Shown: positions 18,660 to 28,476, numbered from the stretch's first letter. The stretch is DNA of 64,000 nt from Tenacibaculum jejuense (GCF_900198195.1 NZ_LT899436.1:2943001-3007000), one strand, 5' to 3'. Made by a program: numbers and translations. Notes: generated by a model from the letters alone, not told the origin.

Positions 18660-18983
18660 ATGATAAGAAAACTACTTTTTATTTTTTGTATAACTTGCTT
18701 TGTTACTGTTTTTTCACAGGAAAAATCCGTGAATAAATTAGTAGCATCTCAACGTCCATACAGTGCAATAATCAACATATCATTTAATTCAACTAACAAA
18801 CAAAAAGTTATTATTAGTGTAAAAAATGTTTTGGGTAAAACTGTTTTTCTCAAAGAAATTGTGGCCAGCAAAGGCAAGAACACAATTCACTTTGACAAAA
18901 ATAAATTGAAATCTGGAATTTATATTTACGCTATTCAAACGAACAATGAAATAATATCTAAACGTTTTTTGAATAATAAATGA
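18660..18983 (+). CDS. Minimal protein: signal peptide plus T9SS type A-like sorting domain
   Basis: The 107-residue protein has a signal peptide (ending TVFSQ) and about 87 further residues that look like a type A C-terminal sorting domain and little else. It shows VIISVKNVLGKTVFLKEI, then GKNTIHFDKNKLKSGIYIYAI and a terminal KRFLNNK. Type A domains carry the same I-x-N-x-L-G-K … L-x-S-G-I-Y pattern and a basic end. There is no cargo domain. It overlaps rnz by 4 bp (ATGA), so its translation is probably coupled to that of RNase Z. Its function is unknown. Confidence 0.72.
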   Translation: MIRKLLFIFCITCFVTVFSQEKSVNKLVASQRPYSAIINISFNSTNKQKVIISVKNVLGKTVFLKEIVASKGKNTIHFDKNKLKSGIYIYAIQTNNEIISKRFLNNK

Positions 18984-19921
18984 GTTTACAGTTAACAATT
19001 TTAGGATGTCATTCTGCTACACCAAGAGTAAATGCCTACCCTACTTCTCAATATTTAGAGATCAATAACCGTCATTTTTTAATTGACTGTGGCGAAGGCA
19101 CGCAACGACAAATGAGAAAATATAAAGTTGGTTTTTCTAAAATCAATCACATATTTATATCTCATTTACATGGTGATCATTTTTTTGGTTTAATAGGATT
19201 AATATCAACTTTTGGTATTTTAAACCGAGAGAAAGAGCTTCATATTTATGGTCCTAAAGGAATTGAAGAAGTAACTAAATTGCAACTCAAACTTTCGATG
19301 TCTCACGTGAGGTATTCTATTGTTTTTCATGAATTAACATCTAAAAAAAGTGAATTAATTTTTGAAGATGATAAAGTTTCTGTAAGAACAATACCTCTTA
19401 ATCATAGAGTATATACTAATGGTTTTTTATTTACTGAAAAACCTAAAACAAGACATTTACATTTAGACAATATTAAACAATACGACGAAATAGAAATTTG
19501 TGATTACCATAATTTAAAAGCTGGTAAAGATTTCATTTTAAGTTCAGGGGAAATTATTCCTAATGCTGAATTAACAGTATCCCCAGAAGCTCCAAAAAGC
19601 TACGCATATTGTAGCGACACTACTTTTAAACCGGATATTATTCCGATTATAAAAAATGTTGATTTATTATATCATGAATCAACATTTTTAAAAGAATTAG
19701 AACATCTTTGTGAACGCACAAAGCATTCTACTGCAGAACAAGCTGCTACCATTGCTAAAGAAGCTAATGCTGGTAAATTAATCTTAGGACATTATTCTAG
19801 TCGTTATTCAGATGTAACCTGTTTTAAAGAAGAAGCAGAAACTGTGTTTAACAATGTAGAGCTAGGTGAAGTTGGTAAAAAATATACAACTATAAAATCT
19901 TGTAAACAACTCGTTAATTAA
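18980..19921 (+). CDS. rnz: Ribonuclease Z
   Basis: The 313-residue RNase Z is a metallo-beta-lactamase-fold endonuclease that trims tRNA 3' ends. The zinc motif HxHxDH is intact (SHLHGDHFFGL), with LIDCGEGTQRQMRKYKV before it, YCSDTTF in the middle, and the late ligand histidine in LILGHYSSRY. Length is normal for the short bacterial form. It ends the pyrR operon, overlapping the previous gene by 4 bp. Its 3' end overlaps the convergent CoA-binding gene by 4 bp. Confidence 0.95.
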   Translation: MSLQLTILGCHSATPRVNAYPTSQYLEINNRHFLIDCGEGTQRQMRKYKVGFSKINHIFISHLHGDHFFGLIGLISTFGILNREKELHIYGPKGIEEVTKLQLKLSMSHVRYSIVFHELTSKKSELIFEDDKVSVRTIPLNHRVYTNGFLFTEKPKTRHLHLDNIKQYDEIEICDYHNLKAGKDFILSSGEIIPNAELTVSPEAPKSYAYCSDTTFKPDIIPIIKNVDLLYHESTFLKELEHLCERTKHSTAEQAATIAKEANAGKLILGHYSSRYSDVTCFKEEAETVFNNVELGEVGKKYTTIKSCKQLVN

Positions 19922-20280
19922 TATTGACCAGTTCCTAATAAAACTAAAGTACAAGCAATTTCAGTTGTTATATTTTCTTTTTCTAATAATTTTATAAACT
20001 CAAAATTCTCTGTTCCAGGGTTAAAAATTACGCGTTCAGGCTTTAAGTTTATAATATAATCATAATACTGTTTTTGTCTTGACGGATTTAAGTATAAAGT
20101 TACCGTATGAATATCTTTGTACGATTTTAATTCTGTATCTATAGTAACATCTGAAACGCTTCCAGCTCTTAATCCAATAGCTTTAACCTCAATAGTATTA
20201 CTTCTTAATCTTTTAATTGCTTTATTTGAATATCGCTCAGGTTTTACTGAAGCTCCAATAACTAATGTTGTTTTTTTCAT
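19918..20280 (-). CDS. CoA-binding domain protein (CoA_binding_2 family)
   Basis: The 120-residue single-domain protein starts with a Rossmann-like nucleotide site (TLVIGASVKPERYSNKAI). IHTVTLYLNPSRQKQYYDYI and RVIFNPGTENFEF follow, a pattern typical of small CoA_binding_2 (YccU-like) proteins. These bind CoA or a related nucleotide; no catalytic role is established. It converges on rnz with a 4-bp overlap of the coding ends. Confidence 0.78.
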   Translation of the reverse strand: MKKTTLVIGASVKPERYSNKAIKRLRSNTIEVKAIGLRAGSVSDVTIDTELKSYKDIHTVTLYLNPSRQKQYYDYIINLKPERVIFNPGTENFEFIKLLEKENITTEIACTLVLLGTGQY

Positions 20281-20380
20281 GCTTGTTAATTTAAGTTAAA
20301 TAAAACTTAAAAGGGAATTTTAAGGTAACAATTTACTTCCCAAAATGTCTAGTCGGTATAACAACTAAAAGATTACAACA

Positions 20381-22849
20381 ATGCAAAAAGTACTATGCTT
20401 ATTTGTTATTTTAATAAGCACATTTTCATTTTCTCAAATGAAAAAAGAATATTTATCCAAACCAGGAAAAGTATCTGGAAAGGTAATAGATAAAACATCA
20501 AAAGAACCATTACCATATGTAAATATTATTATTAGAGACACTACTAACAAAGTAATAACTGGAGGAATTACTAATGAAAAAGGTTTTTTTAATGTTCCTA
20601 AAATTCCATTAGGGAAAAATATCATAGAAGTTCAATTCATTGGCTACAAAACTATTACTAAAGAAATTACAATTGATAGTAAAAGTCGAAATATAAAAAT
20701 GGGAACTATCGCTTTAGAAGAAGATTCAACAACATTAGATGAAGTAGAAGTTAGAGCAGAAACCTCTACTGTAGTTCAAAAAGTAGATAGAAAAGTTATT
20801 AATGTTGGTAAAGATTTAACTTCTGCTGGTGCAACAGCTTCTGAACTATTAAATAACGTACAATCTGTAAGGGTAGACAGTCAAACTGGAAATATCAGTT
20901 TACGTGGTAACGAGAATGTTAGAGTTTTAGTAGACGGGAGACCAACAAATGTTCCCGTAGCACAATTATTAAGACAATTACCTTCTTCTTCTATAAAAAG
21001 TGTAGAGTTAATTACCAATCCTTCTGCAAAATATAATCCTGAAGGAATGAGTGGAATTATAAATATTATTTTGAATAAAAATGCAAATATTGGTTTTAAT
21101 GGTTCTATAAATACTGGAGTTGAAGCTGGACATTATGTTCGATATAATGCTTCTACAAATATGAATTATAAAACAGGAAAAGTAAACTTTTTTGGTAATT
21201 ACGGATTTAATGGAGGAAAGCAATTTAACTTTGGTTTTGTAAACAGAGATAATGTAAACCTACAAGATTTTCTTTTTAAAAACGATAATGAATCTCATTT
21301 ATTCAAAATCGGAGCAGATGTATACATCAACGATAAAAACACATTTTCATTCTACACAACACAAAACTGGGCTAACAATTTTGCAAATGGTCGTGTATTA
21401 ATTACAGATAACACGAATACTTTAATTAGTAATTCACCAAACACACAAGATCCGAATAGTCATAATCAAACTTACAATGTAAATTATAAACACGATTTTA
21501 ATGACAAAGGACATAATATCGAGTTTGAATCTACCTATTCATTAAACGATAATCCAACATTTTTAACAAATTCTGATTTATTATTAAATCCTACGGATAG
21601 AGATTATAGATTGTTGAATTACTTCAATGATATCAACAATGAAGGTGAAAACATCTTGATGAACTTAGATTATACAAATCCTATTTCAAAAAAAGGAAAA
21701 TTAGAAGTTGGGTTAGAATACAGAAGTAACGAAACTGACAACACCAACATTACAAACCAAGAGAGACATGTAATTACTGGAAATACTATTACAGGTACTA
21801 CTCCTATTGGAAATTCTAGTTTTACATACGATAGAAAAATTTATTCTGGTTATGTAAATTACGGACATCAATTCGGAAAACTTACGATGCAGTTAGGAGC
21901 TCGTTTAGAACAATATGAAATTGTTGGAAACTTCACAGGATTAGATGATAATTCTGTATTAACAACAGAAGTAGTTACGGATGATATTTTCTCTGTTTAT
22001 CCGTCAGCTTTCTTTACATACAATCCATCAGAAAAGAATCAATTTCAACTAAGTTATAGTAGAAGAGTTGATCGACCAAGTATACAACAAGTAAATCCGA
22101 TTCGAGAATGGAGTACACCATTAATTACTTCAATTGGTAATGAAAATTTAGTTCCACAGTTTACAAACTCTCTTGAAATAAACTATACACGTAGAATTAA
22201 AGGCGGATCTATTACTTTAGGAACATTCTATAGAAATATTAATGATGTTATCTCTAGAGTTACATTTAAAGATCCTACAGATGTTTCAGATGTACGTCAG
22301 ATTTTAACGTTTCAAAACTTTGAAGATACAGATGCATATGGAATTGAACTTTCTGCAAATTATAAAATTGCAAACTGGTGGAGAGCTAATGCTAGTGCAG
22401 ATTTTTACTCTCAAAAGCAATTTGGTGTTGCTGATTTAAGCGATTCTAATGCGCCAAGATTAGAAGTACAAAACGAAGTATTTAATGCAAGAATTAGTAA
22501 TAGCTTTACACTATCTAAACGATTACGTTTACAATTGTTTGCCATGTATCGTGGAGCTCAAGAAGATATTCAATGGAAAACAGATCCTATGAAAATGGTA
22601 AACTTAGGAGCAAATTACACGGTATTTAAAGGAAAAGGAAATGTAACTTTCAGAGTTAATGATATTTTTAACACAATGCAATTTCAATTCCAATCTAGTA
22701 ATCCATTTGTACAGAATGGACGATTTAAATGGGAAAGCAGAACAGCATATATTGGATTCAATTACCGATTTGGTGGTGGAAAAAACAAAGCAAAATCGAG
22801 AAGACAAAGAGATAGTAATGAGAAACAAGGTGGCGGCGGTTTCTTTTAA
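20381..22849 (+). CDS. TonB-dependent outer-membrane receptor with carboxypeptidase-like regulatory domain
   Basis: The 822-residue protein has a signal peptide ending FSFSQ. A CarboxypepD_reg-like domain (VSGKVIDKTSKEPLPYVNIII … GFFNVPKIPLGKN) and a plug region (ENVRVLVDGRPTNVPV, SSIKSVELITNPSAKYNPEGMSGIINI) come next. A long outer-membrane beta-barrel runs to the C-terminus. It belongs to the OMP_b-brl_3 type rather than the SusC type, and no SusD partner is adjacent. A Gly-rich basic tail ends in FF. The substrate is unknown. No transport neighbours suggest one. Confidence 0.88.
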   Translation: MQKVLCLFVILISTFSFSQMKKEYLSKPGKVSGKVIDKTSKEPLPYVNIIIRDTTNKVITGGITNEKGFFNVPKIPLGKNIIEVQFIGYKTITKEITIDSKSRNIKMGTIALEEDSTTLDEVEVRAETSTVVQKVDRKVINVGKDLTSAGATASELLNNVQSVRVDSQTGNISLRGNENVRVLVDGRPTNVPVAQLLRQLPSSSIKSVELITNPSAKYNPEGMSGIINIILNKNANIGFNGSINTGVEAGHYVRYNASTNMNYKTGKVNFFGNYGFNGGKQFNFGFVNRDNVNLQDFLFKNDNESHLFKIGADVYINDKNTFSFYTTQNWANNFANGRVLITDNTNTLISNSPNTQDPNSHNQTYNVNYKHDFNDKGHNIEFESTYSLNDNPTFLTNSDLLLNPTDRDYRLLNYFNDINNEGENILMNLDYTNPISKKGKLEVGLEYRSNETDNTNITNQERHVITGNTITGTTPIGNSSFTYDRKIYSGYVNYGHQFGKLTMQLGARLEQYEIVGNFTGLDDNSVLTTEVVTDDIFSVYPSAFFTYNPSEKNQFQLSYSRRVDRPSIQQVNPIREWSTPLITSIGNENLVPQFTNSLEINYTRRIKGGSITLGTFYRNINDVISRVTFKDPTDVSDVRQILTFQNFEDTDAYGIELSANYKIANWWRANASADFYSQKQFGVADLSDSNAPRLEVQNEVFNARISNSFTLSKRLRLQLFAMYRGAQEDIQWKTDPMKMVNLGANYTVFKGKGNVTFRVNDIFNTMQFQFQSSNPFVQNGRFKWESRTAYIGFNYRFGGGKNKAKSRRQRDSNEKQGGGGFF

Positions 22850-22872
22850 AGAAGGGTAAAGATTTAAACGCT

Positions 22873-22902
22873 AAAAGCCGAAGTAGTTACTTCGGCTTTT
22901 TT
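22873..22902. terminator. Bidirectional intrinsic terminator
   Basis: AAAAGCCGAAGTA and its complement TACTTCGGCTTTT meet almost without a loop and are followed by T residues. It separates the TonB receptor from the convergent GG-leader peptide gene. Confidence 0.88.
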
Positions 22903-22920
22903 ATAAACTATTGCTTAAAA

Positions 22921-23103
22921 TTATTCTAATCCTATTCCAATACAAACGCCTAAACCAAAGCGTGTAGGAATACTTTCACAAATATGTAGAGGATCACAGA
23001 AACCTCCTACATTGTTACAGTATCGAATGACACCACCTCCGTTTAAACTCTTTTGTTCAGTTTTAGTTAATGCTTTTCCTAAATTTAAAATTGATTTTCT
23101 CAT
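22921..23103 (-). CDS. Short peptide with double-glycine-type leader and Cys-rich core (RiPP/bacteriocin-like)
   Basis: The 60-residue product has the form of Bacteroidota natural-product precursors. Its leader (MRKSILNLGKALTKTEQK) ends SLNGGG, a double-glycine-type cleavage site. A core of about 37 residues follows, with four cysteines (RYCNN, GFCD, HICES, GVCIG) and many glycines. Leaders of this kind are cut and exported by peptidase-containing ABC transporters. No transporter, modifying enzyme or immunity gene is in the window, so it is an orphan. Translation and modification are unproven. It lies 137 bp downstream of the C1q-like gene on the same strand. Confidence 0.65.
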   Translation of the reverse strand: MRKSILNLGKALTKTEQKSLNGGGVIRYCNNVGGFCDPLHICESIPTRFGLGVCIGIGLE

Positions 23104-23240
23104 AATAATTAAGATTTAAATTGATTAAACCCTTGAACATTTAAAGACACTCAAGAATTGTGTCTGATCTTCGCGAAAAATATTTTGAAAAATAAACTTG
23201 TTTATAGTGATTTCATAATTTTTGATTTTAATCTGAATAA

Positions 23241-23894
23241 TCACCTCATTTTAGTTATTCCTATATTCATAAAACGACCTGTAAGAGTTCTTCCTGCATT
23301 TAAAACATAGCGAAGAGTTATTTCGTCATTAGCATTTAAGCTATACATTAAAACTCCTGTTCCTCCCCACCAATCTTGTGAAGGTAAAGTAACAAATCCG
23401 CGTGTTAAATATCCTATTAAACCTCCATTTCTAAAAGCTCCTATAATATATTTTGTCCCTCCAGAAGGCATATCCGATGTAGATAATTCAGCAGAAATTA
23501 AATAAACACCTGTTTGAAGTATTCGAATTCTTCCATTTCCTGTAACAGTAAAAACATCAGAATCTATAGTTTGAGTATGTGCGGCATTAATAGGAAAATC
23601 GAAATATGTATTCGTTGCATTGGGTAAAGTATAACCGCCTGTACGATTTAATACCACAACTTTTAAGGAATTTGGATTATTTAAAGGAATCCAGTTCGTT
23701 CCTTCGTAATAATAAAAAATTTTCTCATCGGTGCTGTAGGCAATTACACTTTCTACAGGAGAACTTATTGCTTGTATCTGAGCTGTTGTTCCACTTGGAA
23801 ATCCTGAAACAGGAACACCAGGTAAAACCTGAGATTTAGCAACAAAAACATATAATAGTAATGCTATTGATAACAAATATTTTTTTGTTTTCAT
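23241..23894 (-). CDS. Secreted protein with probable C1q/TNF-like jelly-roll domain
   Basis: The 217-residue protein has a signal peptide ending VAKSQ. Its N-terminal third is followed by a region that reads like a C1q/TNF-type jelly roll: VVVLNRTGGYTLPN, FDFPINAAHTQTIDSD, GRIRILQTGVYLISAEL, IIGAFRNGGLIGYL, NANDEITLRYVLNAG. Proteins of this kind are common and functionally undefined in Flavobacteriia. No sorting domain or lipobox is present. The fold is inferred from pattern only. Confidence 0.6.
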   Translation of the reverse strand: MKTKKYLLSIALLLYVFVAKSQVLPGVPVSGFPSGTTAQIQAISSPVESVIAYSTDEKIFYYYEGTNWIPLNNPNSLKVVVLNRTGGYTLPNATNTYFDFPINAAHTQTIDSDVFTVTGNGRIRILQTGVYLISAELSTSDMPSGGTKYIIGAFRNGGLIGYLTRGFVTLPSQDWWGGTGVLMYSLNANDEITLRYVLNAGRTLTGRFMNIGITKMR

Positions 23895-23940
23895 ATACTT
23901 TAAAATTCGATTTTAAAGTAAGTATATTTATTAGAAAATC

Positions 23941-23972
23941 AAAAAAGCCCTAAGAGATTTTCTTAGGGCTTT
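23941..23972 (-). terminator. Terminator of the efflux operon
   Basis: AAAGCCCTAAGA at 23944-23955 pairs with TCTTAGGGCTTT at 23961-23972. On the minus strand it is followed by a T-run, directly after the tolC stop. Confidence 0.9.
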
Positions 23973-23976
23973 GTTT

Positions 23977-25305
23977 TTAAAAATTTTTGTTGTCTAGCAA
24001 ATTACCTGCCAGCTGAAGTAATTGAAGCTCTGCATTTTTAGCTACATATTTGGCATTATTTCTACTTAGCTCTGCATTAATAAGATTAACCTGAGCTTGA
24101 CGAAAATCGATTGAAGATATTTGACCTAGTTTATATCGTTCATTTGAACGCTCGAAATTCAATTTATTCGTTTGAACATTTTGCTCTTGAACCTTAAGTG
24201 AAAATAAACTATTCTGATAAGTCTCCCAGGCATTGTTTACATCTCTTTCTAATTGTTCTTCTAACTGATTTTTACGAATCTCTTGTGTATCTAAAGCGAT
24301 TCTTGCATTAGTTACGTTTGTCTTAGTTCTACCGCCATCAAAAATATTCCAAGATAAGTTCACGCCTGCACTTAAACCAGTTTGCGTGCTACTTATTAAA
24401 CTAATCCTATTTGTTGGATCGCTAATATTTCTATTCCATGCATAAGAACTTGTTAAACTAACATTCGGCATCCAACCTGATTGATTAATTTTTACATCTA
24501 ACTTACTTAACTCAATATTCTTTTGAGATTGTAATAAATTAGCATTATTAGCATTAGCTTCAGATAAGATAGTGTTCAATACCAAATCTTCTCTATACAA
24601 AACATTAGTATCTACAGCAACTGGTGTATTTACTTTTCTTCCTAAAACAACATTTAAATCTCTTTTAGCATTATTCAGTTGTCTTTTTATATCGATATAA
24701 GTTATACTATCATTATTTACATCAACCTCAGCATTTAAGACCTCAAGCTTTGTACTTTGTCCATAATCAAAACTATATTTAGCTCTTTTTAAACGCTCTT
24801 TCGATATAGTTAACGCTTGTTTTTGAGTGCTTTCATTCTCTGTTAATCTTCCAACTTCATAATAAGCAATAAACAAGGTTATTAATGTATTTTCCATTAC
24901 TTGTCGCGCTTGTAATTCGGTTAGATTATAACTCTCTTTTAATCTTTTAAATGTATTACTTCGATTAAATCCATTGAAAAGCGTATAGTTTACACCTACA
25001 GAAGCGTTGTAAGTTTGTGATTCAACACCTGTATTATTATTGTTAAAACTCGAATCAGTAAATTCAGCTTCAGAATCATTATTCCTATAATTCGCTCCAG
25101 CATTACCTGTTACGGTTGGTAAATATCCACTATTGTAAATACTTTTATTGTTTTTAGCTGTCTCTAAATTATTTTTAGTGATTCGTATATCGTAATTATT
25201 TTCTAACGTTAATTCGACTGCCTTTTCTTTACTTAATAGTTCTTGAGCATGAAAAGAATAACTCGTTAATAAAAGTCCGAATATAATTCCTATTGTATTT
25301 CTCAT
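23977..25305 (-). CDS. TolC-family outer-membrane efflux protein
   Basis: The 442-residue protein has a signal peptide (ending SFHAQ) and the two-fold repeat of long helices and short strands seen in TolC: VELTLENNYDIRITKNNLETAK in the first half and NVSLTSSYAWNRN … LEEQLERDVNNAWETYQ in the second. It would form the outer-membrane channel of the tripartite pump. It is the last gene of the marR-adaptor-RND operon, 12 bp after the pump gene, and is followed at once by a terminator. Confidence 0.9.
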   Translation of the reverse strand: MRNTIGIIFGLLLTSYSFHAQELLSKEKAVELTLENNYDIRITKNNLETAKNNKSIYNSGYLPTVTGNAGANYRNNDSEAEFTDSSFNNNNTGVESQTYNASVGVNYTLFNGFNRSNTFKRLKESYNLTELQARQVMENTLITLFIAYYEVGRLTENESTQKQALTISKERLKRAKYSFDYGQSTKLEVLNAEVDVNNDSITYIDIKRQLNNAKRDLNVVLGRKVNTPVAVDTNVLYREDLVLNTILSEANANNANLLQSQKNIELSKLDVKINQSGWMPNVSLTSSYAWNRNISDPTNRISLISSTQTGLSAGVNLSWNIFDGGRTKTNVTNARIALDTQEIRKNQLEEQLERDVNNAWETYQNSLFSLKVQEQNVQTNKLNFERSNERYKLGQISSIDFRQAQVNLINAELSRNNAKYVAKNAELQLLQLAGNLLDNKNF

Positions 25306-25317
25306 TTGAATATCTTT

Positions 25318-28300
25318 TTATGCTAGTTCTTCTCTTTCTGATTCTAATTCTTTAATTGCTCTTTCTACTTCCTCTCTGCTAGGTTTACTTCCCTCCCAGA
25401 ACCATTTTACATATACTTTTGCATAATTAGAAAAAGAAAGTAAAACTGGTAAAGTTAGTAAAGTAAGGAAAGTGGCAATTACAATTCCATATGCTATAGA
25501 AATTGCCATTGGAATTAAAAACTGAGCTTGTCTACTTTCTTCAAAAATTAATGGTGCTAAACCTGCTACTGTAGTTATAGTCGTTAAGAAAATTGCTCTA
25601 AATCTAGATTTTCCTGCTTCAAATAATGCTTCTTCAAATCTAAGTCCCTCTTTTAAATAACTGTTGAATTTACTAATCAGCACTAGTCCATCATTCACCA
25701 TAATACCAATTAAAGCAATAATTCCTAATAAGGATAAAATATTGACAGCAAATCCGTGAATCCAATGCCCCCAAGCTACTCCGATCAAACTAAAAGGAAC
25801 CATTACCAATAACATAAAAGGCTGACCATAAGAACGGAATGTAAATACAATTACGATGTAGATTAATAATAAAATAACTGGACCTACGACTTTAGCTGAT
25901 CCTGAAACTTTTGAAGCTTCTCTGTTTTGACCTTCATATAATGCAGTTACTGAAGGATATTTTGCCGTGATTTCTGGCATTATTCTTTCACGAATATCAG
26001 TTAATGCATCTGTAGCACTCGCTTGCGCATCTTTCATATCTGCTTCTACCTTGATCTCTCGTTGTCCTTCAAGATGATTAATTGAAATTTCTCCTCTTTC
26101 AATCTCATAAGTTGCTATTTCAGCCAAAGGAACTCTACTTCCTGAAGGAGTTGCGATTCGCATTTCATCTAAGTTTTTAATAGATGAACGTTCTTTCTTA
26201 TCGTAGCGAACCCAAACTTTAATTTCATCTTGACCTCTTTGAAAACGTTGTGCTTGTCTTCCGAAGAAACCACTTCTAATTTGAGACATTACCCCATTTA
26301 AATTCAAACCTAAAAGATAAGCGTTATCTTTTAATTGAATCTTAATTTCTTTAATTCCTTGTGGATCATTATCGGTAACATCTTTTAATTCTTGATTTTT
26401 TTTCAGTTCTTCTTTCAGCTCTAATTTTGCTGCCTTAAGTTCTTTAATATTATTACTTAATAAAGAAACAGAAACTGGACTTCCTCCAAAATTTCCACCA
26501 GAACCAAAGGTTAAAGATTCTACTCCATAAACTTCTCCTACTCTATCTCGAATTACATTAGTAATTTCCCTAGAACCAAAAGTTCTTTCTTCTCCAGGTA
26601 ATAAATTAATTCGTAAAGAAGCTTGTGCTGAACCCGGACCTATTTGCTTTAATACATTTTCTACAACTGGTTCTCCATTTACTCCATACTTTTCTGTAAA
26701 CTCTTTCTCTACTTCCCAAACTTTAGCCTCAACAACAGAAATAATACTATCTGTAATTTTCTCATTTGTTCCTTGAGGCATTGTTAGATTTACAGAAACA
26801 CGATCACTTGCTATAGACGGAAAAAATGTTCCTCTAATGATACCTCCTTTAAACGCTCCTGTAGTTATTAATAATAATGCAAAAGGAATTATTAATCCTA
26901 TTAATTTATAATTTAAGACAAATCTTAAGGCTGGCGCATAGATTTTATCACGCATAAAATCCATTACATCTTCCGCATACTTATTAAACTTATATAATTT
27001 TTGGTTTCTATCTAAGGATTTAGAATGTGCTACGTGCGCAGGAAGGATTATTAATGCTTCTACCAAAGAAAGAATTAATGTAAGCGCTACAACTGTTGCA
27101 ACTTCTCCGAAGAACTCTCCAATATTACCATCTAAAAAGAAGAAAACCGAAAAGGCTAAAACTGTTGTTGTAATCGCTGAAATAATTGGAGGAACAACTT
27201 CCATAGTTCCATCAATTGCTGCACGAATTGGATTTTTACCTTGCTCAAAATGATGATAAATATTCTCGGATATTACAATTCCGTCATCCACCAGAATTCC
27301 AATTACGATAATCATTCCAAATAACGATAATACGTTAATTGTAATATTAAAATATCCTGCTAACATAAACATTCCAAAGAATGCTACTGGTAAACCTGCT
27401 GCTACCCAAAATGCTAATCGTGGACGTAAGAATAATGATAAAAATAACATTACCAACAACATTCCTTGCCAAGCATTTTTAAATAATAGTTCGGTACGTT
27501 GGTTTAAAGTAATAGAAGAATCTCGTGTAATTTCTACTTTAACAGTATCGTGCTCTTCATTAAACTTTTCTACATACTCATTAATTTTCTTAGCTGAACT
27601 TAAAAGATCTTCATTATTTGTATTACTTACCTGTACTCTTACCGCTAAGTTTCCATTATAATAGTTTCTATTTGGAGTTTCGTTCCAAATATCTCTAACT
27701 GTAGCTACATCTTTTAATCGAATAATTCTTCCAGAAGCATCTGCTCTAACTACCAAATTATCCAACTCATCTCCGTAATACGATCTATTATTCGCTCTAA
27801 TTAAATATTCTTCAGCATCTGTTTTTACAGAACCTCCTGTAGTTAAAATATTTGATGTAGAAACTGCATTTGCAACTTGATTGAACGTTAAATTATAAGC
27901 AATTAAATCATTCTCTCGAACTGCTATTTCTATTTCTTCAGCAGGATAACCTGAAACTGTTATTTGGGAAATCCCATCAATTCTACGAATATCATTTTCT
28001 ATATTTCTTGCAATATCTTTTAATGACTTTAACGGAATTTTATCTCCAGTAACTACGAAACTTATGGTCTCTGCAACATTTTCAACTTTAGCTACAACTG
28101 GCGGCTCCATTCCTGTGGGAAAATTCGGAACTTTATCAACTGCATTTTTTACATCTGCTAAAACTACGTTTATATCGTAATCTTTAAGCGTTTCTACTCG
28201 AATACTTGCTGAATTTTCAGAAGATGTTGAAGTAACTCGATCTACTCCAACTAAACCTTTTAAATTGTCTTCTATTTTCAATACAACACCTTCTTCTATT

Positions 28301-28476
28301 TCTTGTGGAGAAGCTCCAGGATACACAACATTAATATTGATAAACTTTGCTCTTGTTAAAGGAAAGAAAGATGATTTTAAGGTTGAAAAACCAAAGTATC
28401 CTAAAATTACAAAAGCGATTATAATAATATTTACTGCAACAGGATACTTAATAAAATATGCTATTATTTTCTTCAT
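25318..28476 (-). CDS. RND-family efflux transporter permease (AcrB/MexB-like)
   Basis: The 1052-residue inner-membrane pump has the RND architecture: a first helix near the N-terminus (YPVAVNIIIIAFVILG), a large periplasmic domain, a bundle with GIIVDDGIVISENI in helix 4 (acidic residues of the proton relay), a second periplasmic domain, and GIMVNDGLVLISKFNSYLK in the second half. It drives export with the proton gradient. Its substrates are unknown; neither heavy-metal-type signatures nor a specific drug class can be assigned. It lies 3 bp downstream of the adaptor gene. Confidence 0.92.
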   Translation of the reverse strand: MKKIIAYFIKYPVAVNIIIIAFVILGYFGFSTLKSSFFPLTRAKFININVVYPGASPQEIEEGVVLKIEDNLKGLVGVDRVTSTSSENSASIRVETLKDYDINVVLADVKNAVDKVPNFPTGMEPPVVAKVENVAETISFVVTGDKIPLKSLKDIARNIENDIRRIDGISQITVSGYPAEEIEIAVRENDLIAYNLTFNQVANAVSTSNILTTGGSVKTDAEEYLIRANNRSYYGDELDNLVVRADASGRIIRLKDVATVRDIWNETPNRNYYNGNLAVRVQVSNTNNEDLLSSAKKINEYVEKFNEEHDTVKVEITRDSSITLNQRTELLFKNAWQGMLLVMLFLSLFLRPRLAFWVAAGLPVAFFGMFMLAGYFNITINVLSLFGMIIVIGILVDDGIVISENIYHHFEQGKNPIRAAIDGTMEVVPPIISAITTTVLAFSVFFFLDGNIGEFFGEVATVVALTLILSLVEALIILPAHVAHSKSLDRNQKLYKFNKYAEDVMDFMRDKIYAPALRFVLNYKLIGLIIPFALLLITTGAFKGGIIRGTFFPSIASDRVSVNLTMPQGTNEKITDSIISVVEAKVWEVEKEFTEKYGVNGEPVVENVLKQIGPGSAQASLRINLLPGEERTFGSREITNVIRDRVGEVYGVESLTFGSGGNFGGSPVSVSLLSNNIKELKAAKLELKEELKKNQELKDVTDNDPQGIKEIKIQLKDNAYLLGLNLNGVMSQIRSGFFGRQAQRFQRGQDEIKVWVRYDKKERSSIKNLDEMRIATPSGSRVPLAEIATYEIERGEISINHLEGQREIKVEADMKDAQASATDALTDIRERIMPEITAKYPSVTALYEGQNREASKVSGSAKVVGPVILLLIYIVIVFTFRSYGQPFMLLVMVPFSLIGVAWGHWIHGFAVNILSLLGIIALIGIMVNDGLVLISKFNSYLKEGLRFEEALFEAGKSRFRAIFLTTITTVAGLAPLIFEESRQAQFLIPMAISIAYGIVIATFLTLLTLPVLLSFSNYAKVYVKWFWEGSKPSREEVERAIKELESEREELA

